Part shown: piece by piece, positions 1 through 8,966 of the stretch | Position numbering within the stretch: position 1 is the first letter of the stretch | Layout: each line of letters begins with the position of its first letter | Assembly: GCF_030317035.1 (NCBI RefSeq) | Contig: NZ_JASZYK010000005.1 | Location: 62,001-126,000, forward strand | Length of the DNA: 64,000 nt | Direction: 5' to 3' | Source of the DNA: Variovorax sp. J22G73 | GTDB lineage: Bacteria; Pseudomonadota; Gammaproteobacteria; Burkholderiales; Burkholderiaceae_C | The notes under the pieces: generated by a model | The model's input: only the letters and a program-made list of their open reading frames with translations | What the model was told of the DNA's origin: nothing | The model's database searches: none | Made by a program: the position numbers and the translations under genes

Positions 1-53
1 CGGGGCAAGCCGCAATGCTCTTCAGCGTCGCCAGGGCTACCCGCCGTTGCGGG

Positions 54-107
54 CTATGCGGGCTGTGCGGGTTATGCGGGTTATGCGGGTTATGCGGGTT
101 ATGCGGG
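54..107. repeat. 9-bp tandem repeat over the plcC stop codon
   Basis: Six adjacent 9-bp units: ctatgcggg, ctgtgcggg and four exact ttatgcggg, with a degenerate seventh just before (45-53). On the minus strand the unit reads CCC GCA TAA in frame with the phospholipase gene, so the stop codon at 99-101 lies in the first repeat and is followed by further in-frame stops. Gain or loss of units would not change the protein. Confidence 0.9.
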
Positions 108-2267
108 CGCGATGCCCATGGCCGGGTCGCTCACGCCGTCCTGCCCCGTTTCCAGTCGGCCCGCGAAGCGCCGCTCGAAGCCGCCAGGCATGGCCAGTGT
201 GAAGTCATACCAGCTGCGCGTGTCCGCCAGGCTCCACGTCGGTTCCACCTGCATGCCGGGCGCCACGGTGTAGGTCCACGGGCCGTCGCTTCGGTAGGCG
301 TTGGCGGTGACGGTCACCGTCGCTGGTGCGTTGCCCATGTTCATGACGGTGAGGTACACCGAATTGCCCGCGGGGTCGTAGCACACGCGCACCTCGGGGT
401 TCGCTCCGGCGGCCAGCGCGGCGAGGTCGCCCTTGAAGTGCCGGTGGAAGCCGTTCGCGCCCAGCACCCACAGGCTGTATCTGCCCGCATTGCCCCCGTT
501 GCCTGCGTTGCCCGCCCCGGCCTTCCATGCGTCCGAAATCATCTTGCCGGGTTCCACGGTGAAGCGGCGCGGGTAGCGCGACAGGTCGAGCTCGTCGTAC
601 ACATGGAACACAGCGCCCTGCGTGCCCGTGTTGCTGAACGTGAGCCACACCTGCCCGTTGGCCAGGTCGACGTTGGCGCTGGTGTGCAGCCGGTAGGGCA
701 GCGCGCGTGAAGGCCGAAGGGCCAGCGCCTGGGAAGGCAGCGGCACCGAGCCCGCCGCCGGCACGGGCACGCCGGGCGCGGCCACCTGCTGCGTGAGCGT
801 GGCATCGGCCTGCGCCCGGGTCGGCGCGGTCGCCAGCGCGGGCTTGGCGCTGTTCGGGTTGCGAAAGTCGAAGCACGACATCAGGTCGCCGAACACGGCG
901 CGCCGCCACGGGCTGATGTTGCTTTCGCGCACGCCGAAGCGCTGCTCCAGGAAGCGCAAGGTCGAGGTGTGGTCGAACACCTGCGAGTTGACCCAGCCGC
1001 CCACGCTCCAGGGCGAAATCACCAGCATCGGCAGGCGCACGCCGGCGCCGAAGGGCCGGCCGTCGGGCGTCACCTTCTTCGTGTCGCCGGCGGGCGCGGG
1101 CATCGTGTAGTACTCGTTGGCGATGTCGGCCGTCGATTTGCCTTCGTAGCTGCCGTCGGCGTTGCGCCATGGCGGGGCGGGCGGGGGCATGTGGTCGAAG
1201 AAGCAGTCGTTCTCGTCGAAGTTGACGATGAGCACCGTCTTGCTCCACACCTCGGGGTTGGCGGTGAGCATGTCTAGCAGGGTCTGCATGTACCACGCGC
1301 CCTGGCCCGGCACGGACATGCTCGGGTGCTCGCTGTAGGGCCCGGGCGCGACGATCCAGCTCACCTGCGGCAGCGTGCCCGCGGCAATGTCGTCGGCCAC
1401 GGCCTGCAGGTAGCCGCCGTCGGGCATGGTGTTGCCGAAGCCCTTGTACAGCGGCGACTGCGCTTCCATCGCGGGGCTGTAGGCGGTGTTCGGCGAGCCC
1501 TGCGCGCGCAGTTGCTCGTCCACCGCGCGGTACGAGGCGAAGGCGACGAGCTGGTTGTTGTTGCTGTTGTTGCCCGGTCGGTTGTAGACCTTCCAGCGCA
1601 CGCCCGCGGCCTGCAGGCGCTCGGGGTAGGTGGTCCAGGGCAGGCCGTCGGCCGAGGGGCCCAGGCCGCCCCAGTTGGCGTTGGTCACGCAGGCCTGGCC
1701 GGCCACGTTGGCGCCGTTGGTGCCGCTCCACATGAACATGCGGTTGGTGAAGGTGCCGGTGTGGATCGACGTGTGGTACGCGTCGCAGATCGTGAAGGCG
1801 TTGGCCAGCGCCCAGTGGAACGGCAGGTCCGGCTGCTGCAGGTAGCCCATCGAGATCTTGGTGCCCTTGGCCTTGGGCCATGCGGCCATGCGCCCGCCGT
1901 CCCATGCGGATTGCTGGTCGCCCCAGTCGTGCGCGCCGCCCACGCGCAGGGCATTGCCCTTGGTGGCGTCGAGGTAGAAGGGCTGCACCGCGTCGGCCGC
2001 GCCCTGCTGCAGCCACACCGGCTGGCCCGAGGCCATCGGAATGGTGAAGCGGTCGCTGAAGCCGCGCACGCCGGGCATGGTGCCGTAGTAGTGGTCGAAG
2101 GAGCGGTTCTCCTGCATCAGGATGATGACGTGCTCCACGTCGTTGATGGTGCCCGTGGCGTTGTTCGCCGGAATGGCCAGCGCGCGCTGGATGGCGGGCG
2201 GAAAGGGGCCGAGGGCGGCGCCGGCCGCGACGGCGCGAAGCAGCGCGCGGCGATTCAATGAGGTCAT
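99..2267 (-). CDS. plcC: Phospholipase C, phosphocholine-specific type (Tat-exported)
   Basis: 722 aa, the usual length of the non-haemolytic phospholipase C / acid phosphatase AcpA family, which hydrolyses phospholipid head groups outside the cytoplasm. The N-terminus has a twin-arginine signal (NRRALLRA near residues 5-12, then a hydrophobic stretch). Family motifs are clear: EHVIILMQENRSFDHYYG near 45-62, HTSIHTGTFTNRMFMWSG, and VNFDENDCFFDH with metal and catalytic Asp/Glu/His. Two C-terminal beta domains of the PLipase_C_C type follow, after about residue 510. It is last in a three-gene minus-strand group with a lipoprotein and a phosphodiesterase, which suggests extracellular phosphorus scavenging. 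The substrate (phosphatidylcholine, sphingomyelin or other) cannot be read from sequence. Confidence 0.93.
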   Translation of the reverse strand: MTSLNRRALLRAVAAGAALGPFPPAIQRALAIPANNATGTINDVEHVIILMQENRSFDHYYGTMPGVRGFSDRFTIPMASGQPVWLQQGAADAVQPFYLDATKGNALRVGGAHDWGDQQSAWDGGRMAAWPKAKGTKISMGYLQQPDLPFHWALANAFTICDAYHTSIHTGTFTNRMFMWSGTNGANVAGQACVTNANWGGLGPSADGLPWTTYPERLQAAGVRWKVYNRPGNNSNNNQLVAFASYRAVDEQLRAQGSPNTAYSPAMEAQSPLYKGFGNTMPDGGYLQAVADDIAAGTLPQVSWIVAPGPYSEHPSMSVPGQGAWYMQTLLDMLTANPEVWSKTVLIVNFDENDCFFDHMPPPAPPWRNADGSYEGKSTADIANEYYTMPAPAGDTKKVTPDGRPFGAGVRLPMLVISPWSVGGWVNSQVFDHTSTLRFLEQRFGVRESNISPWRRAVFGDLMSCFDFRNPNSAKPALATAPTRAQADATLTQQVAAPGVPVPAAGSVPLPSQALALRPSRALPYRLHTSANVDLANGQVWLTFSNTGTQGAVFHVYDELDLSRYPRRFTVEPGKMISDAWKAGAGNAGNGGNAGRYSLWVLGANGFHRHFKGDLAALAAGANPEVRVCYDPAGNSVYLTVMNMGNAPATVTVTANAYRSDGPWTYTVAPGMQVEPTWSLADTRSWYDFTLAMPGGFERRFAGRLETGQDGVSDPAMGIAPA

Positions 2268-2312
2268 GGTGGGTGTGTGGCCGTTGTTTGATGGAGCGGT
2301 GCGCGTGGGTCT

Positions 2313-2582
2313 TCAGGGCGCGCAGTCGAGCCTGGCGTGCTGCTGCGCAGGGGGCACGTCGGTGCCGCCGGCGGCGCAGCTGGCGCAGGGCGCGGGCCCT
2401 AGGGGGGCTTGTTCGGGAGCCGCGCCGTCGCCGGTGGTGGCCGGCGCGGCAGCCGTGGGGAGCATCGCTGGCAGCTGGGCGCCGCCACCTCCACCACCAC
2501 CGCCGCCGCACGCGGCGACGAACACGCAGGCCGTGCCCGCGGCGGCCAGGGCGCGCAGCCCAGGAAGAAAGCTGGACGTCAT
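2313..2582 (-). CDS. Small polyglycine lipoprotein, unknown function
   Basis: 89 aa starting at ATG 2582. It has a hydrophobic signal peptide ending in a lipobox (FVAAC, Cys25), then nine consecutive glycines and a Pro/Ala-rich tail with a CxxC pair (PCASCA) and a further Cys near the end. It lies 11 bp after the stop of the upstream phosphodiesterase gene and 45 bp before the phospholipase start, so it is probably co-transcribed. No catalytic domain is visible. It could be a periplasmic or outer-membrane accessory lipoprotein, with the Cys residues binding metal or forming disulfides. The lipobox and tight spacing support a real gene. Confidence 0.65.
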   Translation of the reverse strand: MTSSFLPGLRALAAAGTACVFVAACGGGGGGGGGAQLPAMLPTAAAPATTGDGAAPEQAPLGPAPCASCAAGGTDVPPAQQHARLDCAP

Positions 2583-2593
2583 CGTGCTTCCCC

Positions 2594-4822
2594 TCAGTGG
2601 GCCGACAGCGTCGACAGCGGCTTGTTCGACAGGAAGATCGACTGCAGCTCCGCATCGCTCAGCACGCGGTTCCACATCGCCAGGTCGCCGAAGTGGTGTT
2701 GGTACGTGGGCGCGGTGGCGCACTTGCCCGCGAAGTAGGGCGGCGTGACCGAGCCGTTGCACTTGTTCATCAGGAAGGTGCCGGTGCCGTCGTCGCCGAT
2801 GCCCCACTGCGGGTACGGCGAGAGCTTCGACAGGTCCACGCTGCCGGTCGACTTGCCCACGGCCACACGGTTGGTGGTGCTCGTCACCGGGTCGAACACG
2901 GTCATGTTCATCGTCTTGGCCACGCCGTCGACCGAGAAGGCGATGTACACCCAGCGGTTGACGGTGATCTGCGTGTAGGGGCTGGTCGGCCCGTCGGCGC
3001 GCACCCCGCCGCCCGAGCCGATGTTGAAGGCCACGCCGCACTGGTTGCCCGCGCTGGCGAACAGGCCGATGGCCACGCCCGCGTTACCGCCGCTCACATA
3101 GCTCTTGTTGGAGACGATGGTGACGTTGTTGGTCGCCACGCACGACGGCGTCTTGAACCACAGGCCGATGGTGAACTGCGGCGCCGTGCCCTTCGAGATG
3201 TCGAAGCCCGCGGCCGGCGTGAGCCGGTAGCCCTCGACGCCCGCGGTGGTGACGAAGTTGGTGTCGACCAGCAGGCCGCTGCTGCCCGCGAAGGGACCGG
3301 GCACGACGAGGCCGGCCGCCGCCGGGAGGTCGCTTGCGGCGGGGCCCATCGTGCTGTGCGCCATGGCGTCCACCGGCGGCAGCGTGGCGCTGAACGGGTA
3401 GTAAGACACCAGGCCGTTCAGCAGCGACGCGGCCAGCGGCACCGGCGGCACGTAGGACACCAGGGGCGAGAGCACGGCCCGCGATGCGGCACCCGCGCCT
3501 TCATTCGCTTCTTCACCTGCTTCTTCGCCTGCCTGCACCGCGTAGCTGAACTGGTAGGTGCCCTTGGCGTTCAGCACCTGCGAGAGCTGGTTGTCGGTGT
3601 AGGTGGCGGTGCCCGCCGGGAGCTTCGACGCGATGACCTGCCCGTCGCGCAGCACGGTCACGGTGCCCGTGGCGGGCGCCGTCCACGTCAGCACGACGCT
3701 GGCGCTGGCGGAGTTGTTGTCAGCCACCGACGCGCCCAGCTGCGACACGGGTTGCGCGCCGAGCAGCCGGGCGCCGTCCATCGCGTAGTTCTTCGCCTCC
3801 GGCAACGCGCCCAGGTGGGCGAGCACGGTGGGTGCCACGTCGGCGAGGCTGGCGTTCGCATAGAGCTCGGCCAGCGTGGCCGGCACGCTCGCGCCCACGC
3901 CCTGCGCGCCGATGTTGGCGGGCTGGTTCAGGCCGATGAAGGTGCTCGACTCGGGCACCAGCGGCAGGCCATCGTCCTGGCTGTTGGCGCTGAGCCCGTG
4001 GTTGCCGGTCACCACCACCAGCCAGCGTTCGCTCGCGCGCTTCGAGGTGGCGTCGACCAGCGTGCCGACGGCCTTGTCGAGCTTTGCCAGCGTGCCTGCG
4101 TACTGCGCGGAGCCGAGGCCGAAGTCGCGCGCGGCGTCCTTGCTCGCGCGGTACTGCGCGAGCACCGTGGCGTAGCCGCCGCCGATCAGTTGCGTGGCCT
4201 GCGTGGTCACGCAGTCGGTGGCGGCGGCATCGGCGGAGCAGTCGGTGAGCGTGGCCAGCGAGCCGCTGTCGTGGTCGGAGGACAGCAGCTGCGCCAGGCC
4301 GGCGGAGGCCACGGCTGCGCCGTTGGCCCCGAGGTTCTTCGCCGTGCCGATCTGGAACACGGTGGCGGTGCGCACCGCCTGCTTCGGTGCCTCGGACATC
4401 ACCTGGTGGCGGCTGGCCCAGCTGCCGGTCAGCAGCGTGGCCCAGCCGGGCGTGTCCAGCGTGGGTTGCTGGCTCGGCGTGCCGGCCATGCCGCCGCTGT
4501 AGGCCAGCCGCAGGTCGAGCTTCGCGAGGTGGGGCAGGGTGCCCGCGGCGATGCCGGCCTGCACCGCGCTGTAGGTGGCGCCGTCGAGGTCGATGACCAG
4601 CGCGCGCGGGGTGCCCGGGGTGCCCGGGATGGTCGGTGTGTCAGGCGTTTCGGGTGCGGTGGCCGCAGGCGGCGGCAAGGCCACGCCCGCGCTGCCCGAG
4701 CTGCCACCGCCGCAGGCGCTCAACGTGACGGCCGTGGCCACGAGCACGGCGGTGATGGCGAAGGCACGCGCCTGCCGGCCGGTGTCTCGAAAGGACGTGA
4801 AGGGAGATCGCGCGACTGACAT
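2594..4822 (-). CDS. Type I phosphodiesterase/alkaline phosphatase-superfamily lipoprotein with LamG-like domain
   Basis: 742 aa lipoprotein; lipobox LSAC with Cys37 followed by GGG. A Pro/Thr-rich linker (45-72) leads into an alkaline-phosphatase-fold domain. Asp78 in ALVIDLDGATY is a metal ligand, DTPGWATLLTG near 123-133 holds the nucleophilic Thr, then come a VVTGNHG motif and VAPTVLAHLG, as in nucleotide pyrophosphatase/phosphodiesterase proteins. A short fibronectin-III-like stretch follows (TWTAPATGTVTVLRDG), an acidic linker, and a C-terminal concanavalin/LamG-like domain (IGLWFKTPS, WVYIAFSVDG, FGDLAMWNRVLSDAEL). Likely cleaves phosphodiesters at the cell surface. First gene of the phosphorus-scavenging group; divergent from the dehydrogenase at 5043. 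Confidence 0.85.
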   Translation of the reverse strand: MSVARSPFTSFRDTGRQARAFAITAVLVATAVTLSACGGGSSGSAGVALPPPAATAPETPDTPTIPGTPGTPRALVIDLDGATYSAVQAGIAAGTLPHLAKLDLRLAYSGGMAGTPSQQPTLDTPGWATLLTGSWASRHQVMSEAPKQAVRTATVFQIGTAKNLGANGAAVASAGLAQLLSSDHDSGSLATLTDCSADAAATDCVTTQATQLIGGGYATVLAQYRASKDAARDFGLGSAQYAGTLAKLDKAVGTLVDATSKRASERWLVVVTGNHGLSANSQDDGLPLVPESSTFIGLNQPANIGAQGVGASVPATLAELYANASLADVAPTVLAHLGALPEAKNYAMDGARLLGAQPVSQLGASVADNNSASASVVLTWTAPATGTVTVLRDGQVIASKLPAGTATYTDNQLSQVLNAKGTYQFSYAVQAGEEAGEEANEGAGAASRAVLSPLVSYVPPVPLAASLLNGLVSYYPFSATLPPVDAMAHSTMGPAASDLPAAAGLVVPGPFAGSSGLLVDTNFVTTAGVEGYRLTPAAGFDISKGTAPQFTIGLWFKTPSCVATNNVTIVSNKSYVSGGNAGVAIGLFASAGNQCGVAFNIGSGGGVRADGPTSPYTQITVNRWVYIAFSVDGVAKTMNMTVFDPVTSTTNRVAVGKSTGSVDLSKLSPYPQWGIGDDGTGTFLMNKCNGSVTPPYFAGKCATAPTYQHHFGDLAMWNRVLSDAELQSIFLSNKPLSTLSAH

Positions 4823-4908
4823 GTTTCGACTGCCTCTGATGTGGGGGTGGTCGAATTACAGAAGAGCGGGGTGACGTGCCAGCGACGAAAGCCCATGAGT
4901 ATTTCGAT

Positions 4909-4935
4909 GCTCCTGTCGGTTTTTTCGTCAGGAGC
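4909..4935. other. Inverted repeat in the 220-bp divergent promoter region
   Basis: GCTCCTG (4909-4915) and CAGGAGC (4929-4935) form a perfect 7-bp inverted repeat around a T-rich 13-base loop. It lies between the divergent phosphodiesterase and dehydrogenase genes and could be an operator or an mRNA leader hairpin. The rest of 4823-5042 shows nothing I can name. Confidence 0.35.
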
Positions 4936-5042
4936 GCGCGCGGCATGTCGTGGAGGATCGTGCAACAAACGCGGACTCTCAGGTCTTCGCGCACAAGGCC
5001 CCGGCAAATAGCATTTGCGTCTTCACATTCTGGAGAGACGCA

Positions 5043-5780
5043 ATGAGCAACACGAATCAAGGCAAGGTCGTTCTCGTCACCGGCGCGAGCAGCGGCATCG
5101 GCGAAGCCGTGACGCGCGCGCTGGCCGCGGCGGGGCACCGCGTGGTGATCGGCGCGCGGCGCACCGAGCGCCTGCAGGCATTGACGCTCGAGCTGCGCGA
5201 GCAGGGCCTGCGCGTGAGCGCCCGCGCGCTGGACGTCACGCGCCTCGAAGACATGCAGCAGTTCGTCGCCTTCGCGGAGGCCACGTACGGGCCGGTCGAC
5301 GTGATCGTCAACAACGCGGGGGTCATGCCGCTGTCGCCGCTGAACGCGCTCAAGGTCGACGAGTGGAACCGCATGCTCGACGTGAACGTGCGCGGCGTGC
5401 TGCATGGCATCGCGGCCGTGCTGCCGGGCATGGAGGCGCGCGGAAAGGGCCAGGTCGTCAATGTCTCTTCCATCGGCGGCCACGCGGTCTCGCCGACCGC
5501 GGCGGTGTACTGCGCCACCAAGTACGCGGTGCGCGCCATCTCCGACGGGCTGCGCCAGGAAACGGACCGCATCCGCGTCACGGTCATCAGCCCGGGCGTG
5601 GTCGAGTCGGAGCTGGCGGACTCCATCACCGACGACAGCGCGCGCGACGCGATGAAGGCGTTCCGGCGCATCGCGATCCCGCCGGAGGCGATTGCGCGCG
5701 CCGTGGCGTACGCGATCGACCAGCCGGACGATGTGGACGTGAGCGAGGTGATCGTGCGGCCTACCGCCAGCCCCTATTGA
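5043..5780 (+). CDS. SDR-family oxidoreductase
   Basis: 245 aa classical short-chain dehydrogenase/reductase, cytoplasmic and NAD(P)-dependent. It shows the cofactor motif TGASSGIG near residues 13-20, NNAG, and the catalytic Ser with YCATK (Tyr and Lys). I chose ATG 5043 because the protein begins just before the Rossmann strand (MSNTNQGKVVLVTG) and has a good Shine-Dalgarno (ggagagacgca); an open upstream extension to 4950 has no support. The closest common annotation would be an oxidoreductase of the YdfG/clavaldehyde-dehydrogenase-like SDR group; the substrate is unknown. It stands alone and is convergent with the next gene (28 bp). Confidence 0.88.
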   Translation: MSNTNQGKVVLVTGASSGIGEAVTRALAAAGHRVVIGARRTERLQALTLELREQGLRVSARALDVTRLEDMQQFVAFAEATYGPVDVIVNNAGVMPLSPLNALKVDEWNRMLDVNVRGVLHGIAAVLPGMEARGKGQVVNVSSIGGHAVSPTAAVYCATKYAVRAISDGLRQETDRIRVTVISPGVVESELADSITDDSARDAMKAFRRIAIPPEAIARAVAYAIDQPDDVDVSEVIVRPTASPY

Positions 5781-5808
5781 GAGGGACTGAGGGCGGGCTC
5801 GTCGACGG

Positions 5809-6705
5809 TCAGTGCACGTCGAGCTGCAGCTGCTTCAGGTCGTCCAGCATGCGCGGGCCGCCCGGTTCCCAGCCGAGTTGCTTGCGCGTCTGCGTGCTCG
5901 ATGCCGTCATGTCGTGGGCCGCGAACATCGCGAGCCAGCCGAAGGTGGCGGCTGCGTCTTCGGCGGCGATGGAGCGCGTCGGCAGGTTGAGCCGGCGGCC
6001 CAGCGTTTCGGCGATTTCGCGAAACGAGACGCCCGTTTCCGCCACCGCGTGGTACTTCGCGCCCGGCTCGGCCCGCTCCAGCGCGAGCCTGTACAGGCGG
6101 GCCACGTCCGAGATGTGCGCGGCGGGCCAGCTGACGCTGCCGTCTCCGATGTACGTGCACGCGCCCTTGTCGCGGTAGACATCGATCACGTAGGTGATCA
6201 GGCCCTGGCGGCGCGTGTCGTGCACCTGCGGCAGGCGCACGACGGACACGTTGATGCCGTCCGCCGCCAGTGCCGCGGCCGCTTCTTCGGATGCCGCGCG
6301 CGGGTTCGTTTGCGAGCCGACGGTCGCGCCGTCTTCGGTCGCCGGCTGGCCCGGCGCGGTGTTGGCGATGGCCGTGCCGGAGGTGACGAGCAAGGGGCGC
6401 TTCGAGCCCGCGAGCGCCGCGCCCAGCGTGGCGATCACGCGGCGGTCGTCCTCGCAGTTCGCCGCGAACTTCGAGAAGTCGTGGTTGAACGCGAGGTGGA
6501 TGACGCCGTCCGAACGGGCCGCGCCCTGCGTGAGGATGTCCGCGTCCTCGATCGATCCGAGCAGCACCTCGGCCCCGGCGGCGGCCAGGTCGGCGGCCTT
6601 CTCCTGCGAGCGGCAGAGACCGAGCACGCCGTGCCCCGCCGCAATCAATTCCTTCACCACCGCCGAGCCGATGAAGCCGGTGGCGCCTGTGACAAATACC
6701 TGCAT
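5809..6705 (-). CDS. Atypical SDR / NAD-dependent epimerase-like protein
   Basis: 298 aa extended or atypical SDR. It has an N-terminal GATGFIG cofactor motif near residues 7-13, then a Rossmann fold with ITQGAARSDGVIHLAF and VTSGTAIANT. The central Tyr-x-x-x-Lys of epimerases is not obvious, so it resembles the NmrA-like or NAD(P)-binding reductase groups. Start chosen at ATG 6705 because the cofactor motif follows at once; the same frame stays open far upstream only because of base composition. It is divergent from an XRE-type regulator 78 bp away, a common pairing in proteobacteria in which the regulator controls the SDR gene. Substrate unknown. Confidence 0.87.
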   Translation of the reverse strand: MQVFVTGATGFIGSAVVKELIAAGHGVLGLCRSQEKAADLAAAGAEVLLGSIEDADILTQGAARSDGVIHLAFNHDFSKFAANCEDDRRVIATLGAALAGSKRPLLVTSGTAIANTAPGQPATEDGATVGSQTNPRAASEEAAAALAADGINVSVVRLPQVHDTRRQGLITYVIDVYRDKGACTYIGDGSVSWPAAHISDVARLYRLALERAEPGAKYHAVAETGVSFREIAETLGRRLNLPTRSIAAEDAAATFGWLAMFAAHDMTASSTQTRKQLGWEPGGPRMLDDLKQLQLDVH

Positions 6706-6768
6706 GGAACAGTCTCCAAAAACGTCGAAGGAAGCACTGTCCGCGCTGCGCTCATCCCGGTAAAGTAG

Positions 6769-6776
6769 TGAGCTCA
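6769..6776. promoter_or_regulatory. Palindrome in divergent SDR/XRE promoter region
   Basis: TGAGCTCA is a perfect 8-bp palindrome 8 bp upstream of the regulator start in a 78-bp divergent intergenic space. Candidate operator for the XRE-type regulator; a single site, so the assignment is weak. Confidence 0.25.
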
Positions 6777-6783
6777 TCATGGT

Positions 6784-7644
6784 ATGAAAGCTAACAGGAT
6801 GGACAAGCGCGTGGTGCCCCCGCCCGAGAGCGCGCTCGGCGCGTACCTGAAAGACAGGCGAACCAAGCTGGACCCGGCGGCGCTGGGTTTCTCGGTGCAG
6901 CGCCGCCGCACGCCCGGCCTGCGGCGCGAAGAAGTGGCGCAGCGCGCCCACATCAGCCCCACCTGGTACACGTGGCTGGAGCAGGGACGCGGCGGCGCGC
7001 CTTCGGCGGAAGTGCTCGGGCGCATCGCGCACGCGCTGATGCTCACGGACTTCGAGCGCGAGCACCTCTTTTTGCTGGGCCTGGGCCGCCCGCCCGACGT
7101 GCGCTACCAGCAGCGCGAAGGCGTCACGCCGCGGCTGCAGCGCGTGCTCGACGCGCTGGACCCGAGCCCGGCCATCATCCGCACCGCCTGCTGGGACGTG
7201 GTCGCGTGGAACCGCGCGGCCACCGTGATGCTGCTGGACTACGGCTCGCTGCCGCCGGAGCGCCGCAACATCCTGCGCTACATCTTTCTCGACCCGAGGC
7301 CGCGCGCCGAGCAGCTCGACTGGGAGAGCGTCGCGCGCTTCGTGCTCGGCGCGTTCAGGGTGGACGCGGCGCGCGCCGGCGCGGCGGCGGCGGTGCAGCC
7401 GCTGGTCGACGAGCTGAGCCACCTCAGCCCCGAGTTCAAGGCCATGTGGGCCGACAACGAGATCCGCGGCGCGCATGGGGAGGCGGTCAAGCACATCACG
7501 CATCCGACCCTCGGGCCGCTGGCCTTCGAGTACTCGGCGTTCGCGGTGGACGGGCGCACGGACCTGAGCATGGTGGTCTACAACCCGGCGACGCCGGAGG
7601 ATGCGAAGAAGATCAGTGGGCGGGTCGAGTCGGCAGAGGGGTAG
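6784..7644 (+). CDS. XRE-family transcriptional regulator with MmyB-like ligand-binding domain
   Basis: 286 aa. Residues of about 15-75 form an XRE helix-turn-helix (RRTPGLRREEVAQRAHISPTWYTWLEQGR), followed by a C-terminal MmyB-like region (PAIIRTACWDVVAWNRAATVML, then DELSHLSPEFKAMWADNEI). This architecture is common in Actinobacteria and Burkholderiales; the C-terminal half probably binds a small ligand. ATG 6784 is used; ATG 6799 (MDKRVV) is an alternative. Divergent from the SDR gene at 6705, so a likely regulator of it. Confidence 0.88.
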   Translation: MKANRMDKRVVPPPESALGAYLKDRRTKLDPAALGFSVQRRRTPGLRREEVAQRAHISPTWYTWLEQGRGGAPSAEVLGRIAHALMLTDFEREHLFLLGLGRPPDVRYQQREGVTPRLQRVLDALDPSPAIIRTACWDVVAWNRAATVMLLDYGSLPPERRNILRYIFLDPRPRAEQLDWESVARFVLGAFRVDAARAGAAAAVQPLVDELSHLSPEFKAMWADNEIRGAHGEAVKHITHPTLGPLAFEYSAFAVDGRTDLSMVVYNPATPEDAKKISGRVESAEG

Positions 7645-7691
7645 GCATAGGCGGCCGAAGACCTGCGCCGGTGCACAGCGTGGGCCCGGCT

Positions 7692-8894
7692 CTATGGGGA
7701 GCGCGCGGGTTCCCCCGCGAGCAGCGGCCGCAGCATCCACAGCCCGACCGCCGGTCCCAGCGCCAGGCCCGGCAACAAGACGTCCAGCGGCATCACCCGC
7801 GTGCCGCGCACGAACAGCTCGATGCTCAGCACCGTGATGCCGAAGCCGATGCAGTTGGCGAAAGTCAGCACGCTGCCCACCAGCTGGGGCGGCGCATTGC
7901 GCGCGCTGAGGGCGGAGAACTGCGGCGAATCGCCGGCCACCGTGATGCCCCACAGCAGCAGCCACGCCGTGAACACGGGCAACGGCGCATGCAGCAGCCA
8001 GGGTGCCGCCAGCGCGCAGGCGCCGCTCATGGCCAGCTGCGTGCCGGCGACGCGTGCGCTGCCCATGCGCCGCGCCAGCAGGCCGCCGCCGACGCAGCCG
8101 AGCACCCCGCTCGCGATGATCCAGAACGCCGTCGCGCTCACCGCCGGTGCCGCCACGCGGGTGGCGAGGATGAACGGGACCAGCACGTAGAAGGTGTAGA
8201 GCTCCCACATGTGGCCGAAGTAGCCGAAAACCGAGGCGCGCAAGCAGCGGTCGCTCCAGATGGCGACCAGCCCGCGGGCGCTGATCTTTTGCCGCGCGAC
8301 AACGCCGCGGGGCGCGTCGGGGAGCAGCAGCGCGGTCGCCAGCCCGCCGGCAATGGCCAGCAGCGACACGCCGAGCAGCACGCCTTGCCACGACAACAGC
8401 GAAGGCGCGCCTTCGCCCCAGCCGGCCGCGCGCAGGCCGTAGGGCAGCGCCGTGCCGAGCACGAGCGCGCCGACCAGCAGGCCCAGTGCCGCACCCAGGC
8501 CTTCGCGGTACCAGCTCGCCGCGATGCGCATGCCGACCGGGTAGACGCCCGCCAGCAGGAAGCCCACCGCGAAGCGCGAGGCGAGCAAGGCCACCCAGGC
8601 GCCGGTGGGGAGAAAGGCCGCCGCCGCATTCGCCACGGAAGCGGCCACGGCGCACGCGAGGAACAGGCGCGTCGTGCTGTAGCGGTCGGCGATGGTGAGC
8701 AGCGCGAACACCAGCGTGCCCATGACGAAGCCGAGCTGCACCGCCGACGTGAGCGTGCCGACCGCGGACGGCGCCAGCCCCCAGGCCGCCTGCAGGTCGG
8801 GCATGACGGCATTGGTGGCGAACCACAGCGAGGTGCCGGCGAACTGCGAGAACACGATCACCGGGAGCACGCGCGCGGGAACGGAGGGGTTCAC
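7692..8894 (-). CDS. MFS transporter
   Basis: About 400 aa with roughly 12 hydrophobic segments and major-facilitator features: FSQFAGTSLWFATNAVMPDL at the N-terminus, LLTIADRYSTTRLFLA in loop 2-3, and ASRFAVGFLLAGVYPVGMRIAASWY. Cytoplasmic-membrane transporter; substrate unknown, efflux most likely. The frame is open to GTG 8969, but that codon touches the TetR-type operator at 8967-8984. I therefore favour GTG 8894 (protein starting NPSVPARVLPVIVF). It is divergent from the NemR-like repressor gene and probably shares its operator, which would make it part of the electrophile-stress response. Confidence 0.82.
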   Translation of the reverse strand: MNPSVPARVLPVIVFSQFAGTSLWFATNAVMPDLQAAWGLAPSAVGTLTSAVQLGFVMGTLVFALLTIADRYSTTRLFLACAVAASVANAAAAFLPTGAWVALLASRFAVGFLLAGVYPVGMRIAASWYREGLGAALGLLVGALVLGTALPYGLRAAGWGEGAPSLLSWQGVLLGVSLLAIAGGLATALLLPDAPRGVVARQKISARGLVAIWSDRCLRASVFGYFGHMWELYTFYVLVPFILATRVAAPAVSATAFWIIASGVLGCVGGGLLARRMGSARVAGTQLAMSGACALAAPWLLHAPLPVFTAWLLLWGITVAGDSPQFSALSARNAPPQLVGSVLTFANCIGFGITVLSIELFVRGTRVMPLDVLLPGLALGPAVGLWMLRPLLAGEPARSP

Positions 8895-8966
8895 GGTGGT
8901 CCAGGCCTTTCCGGGATGGCGCTTGGCTGGCCGGTCTTCGACCCGCGCAAAAAAAGTTTGCACGGG

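Noticed and set aside
54..107. Possible CRISPR array
   Set aside because: Units are contiguous 9-bp repeats with no spacers and no cas genes nearby.
2258..4819. An 853-residue open frame on the plus strand opposite the phosphodiesterase gene
   Set aside because: Arg/Ala/Gly/His-rich with no domain or motif; it is the antisense shadow of a gene with a strong lipobox and catalytic motifs.
5809..8826. A 1005-residue minus-strand frame suggesting a giant fusion
   Set aside because: Only the last 298 residues are protein-like (SDR). The rest is out-of-frame sequence over the XRE and MFS genes.
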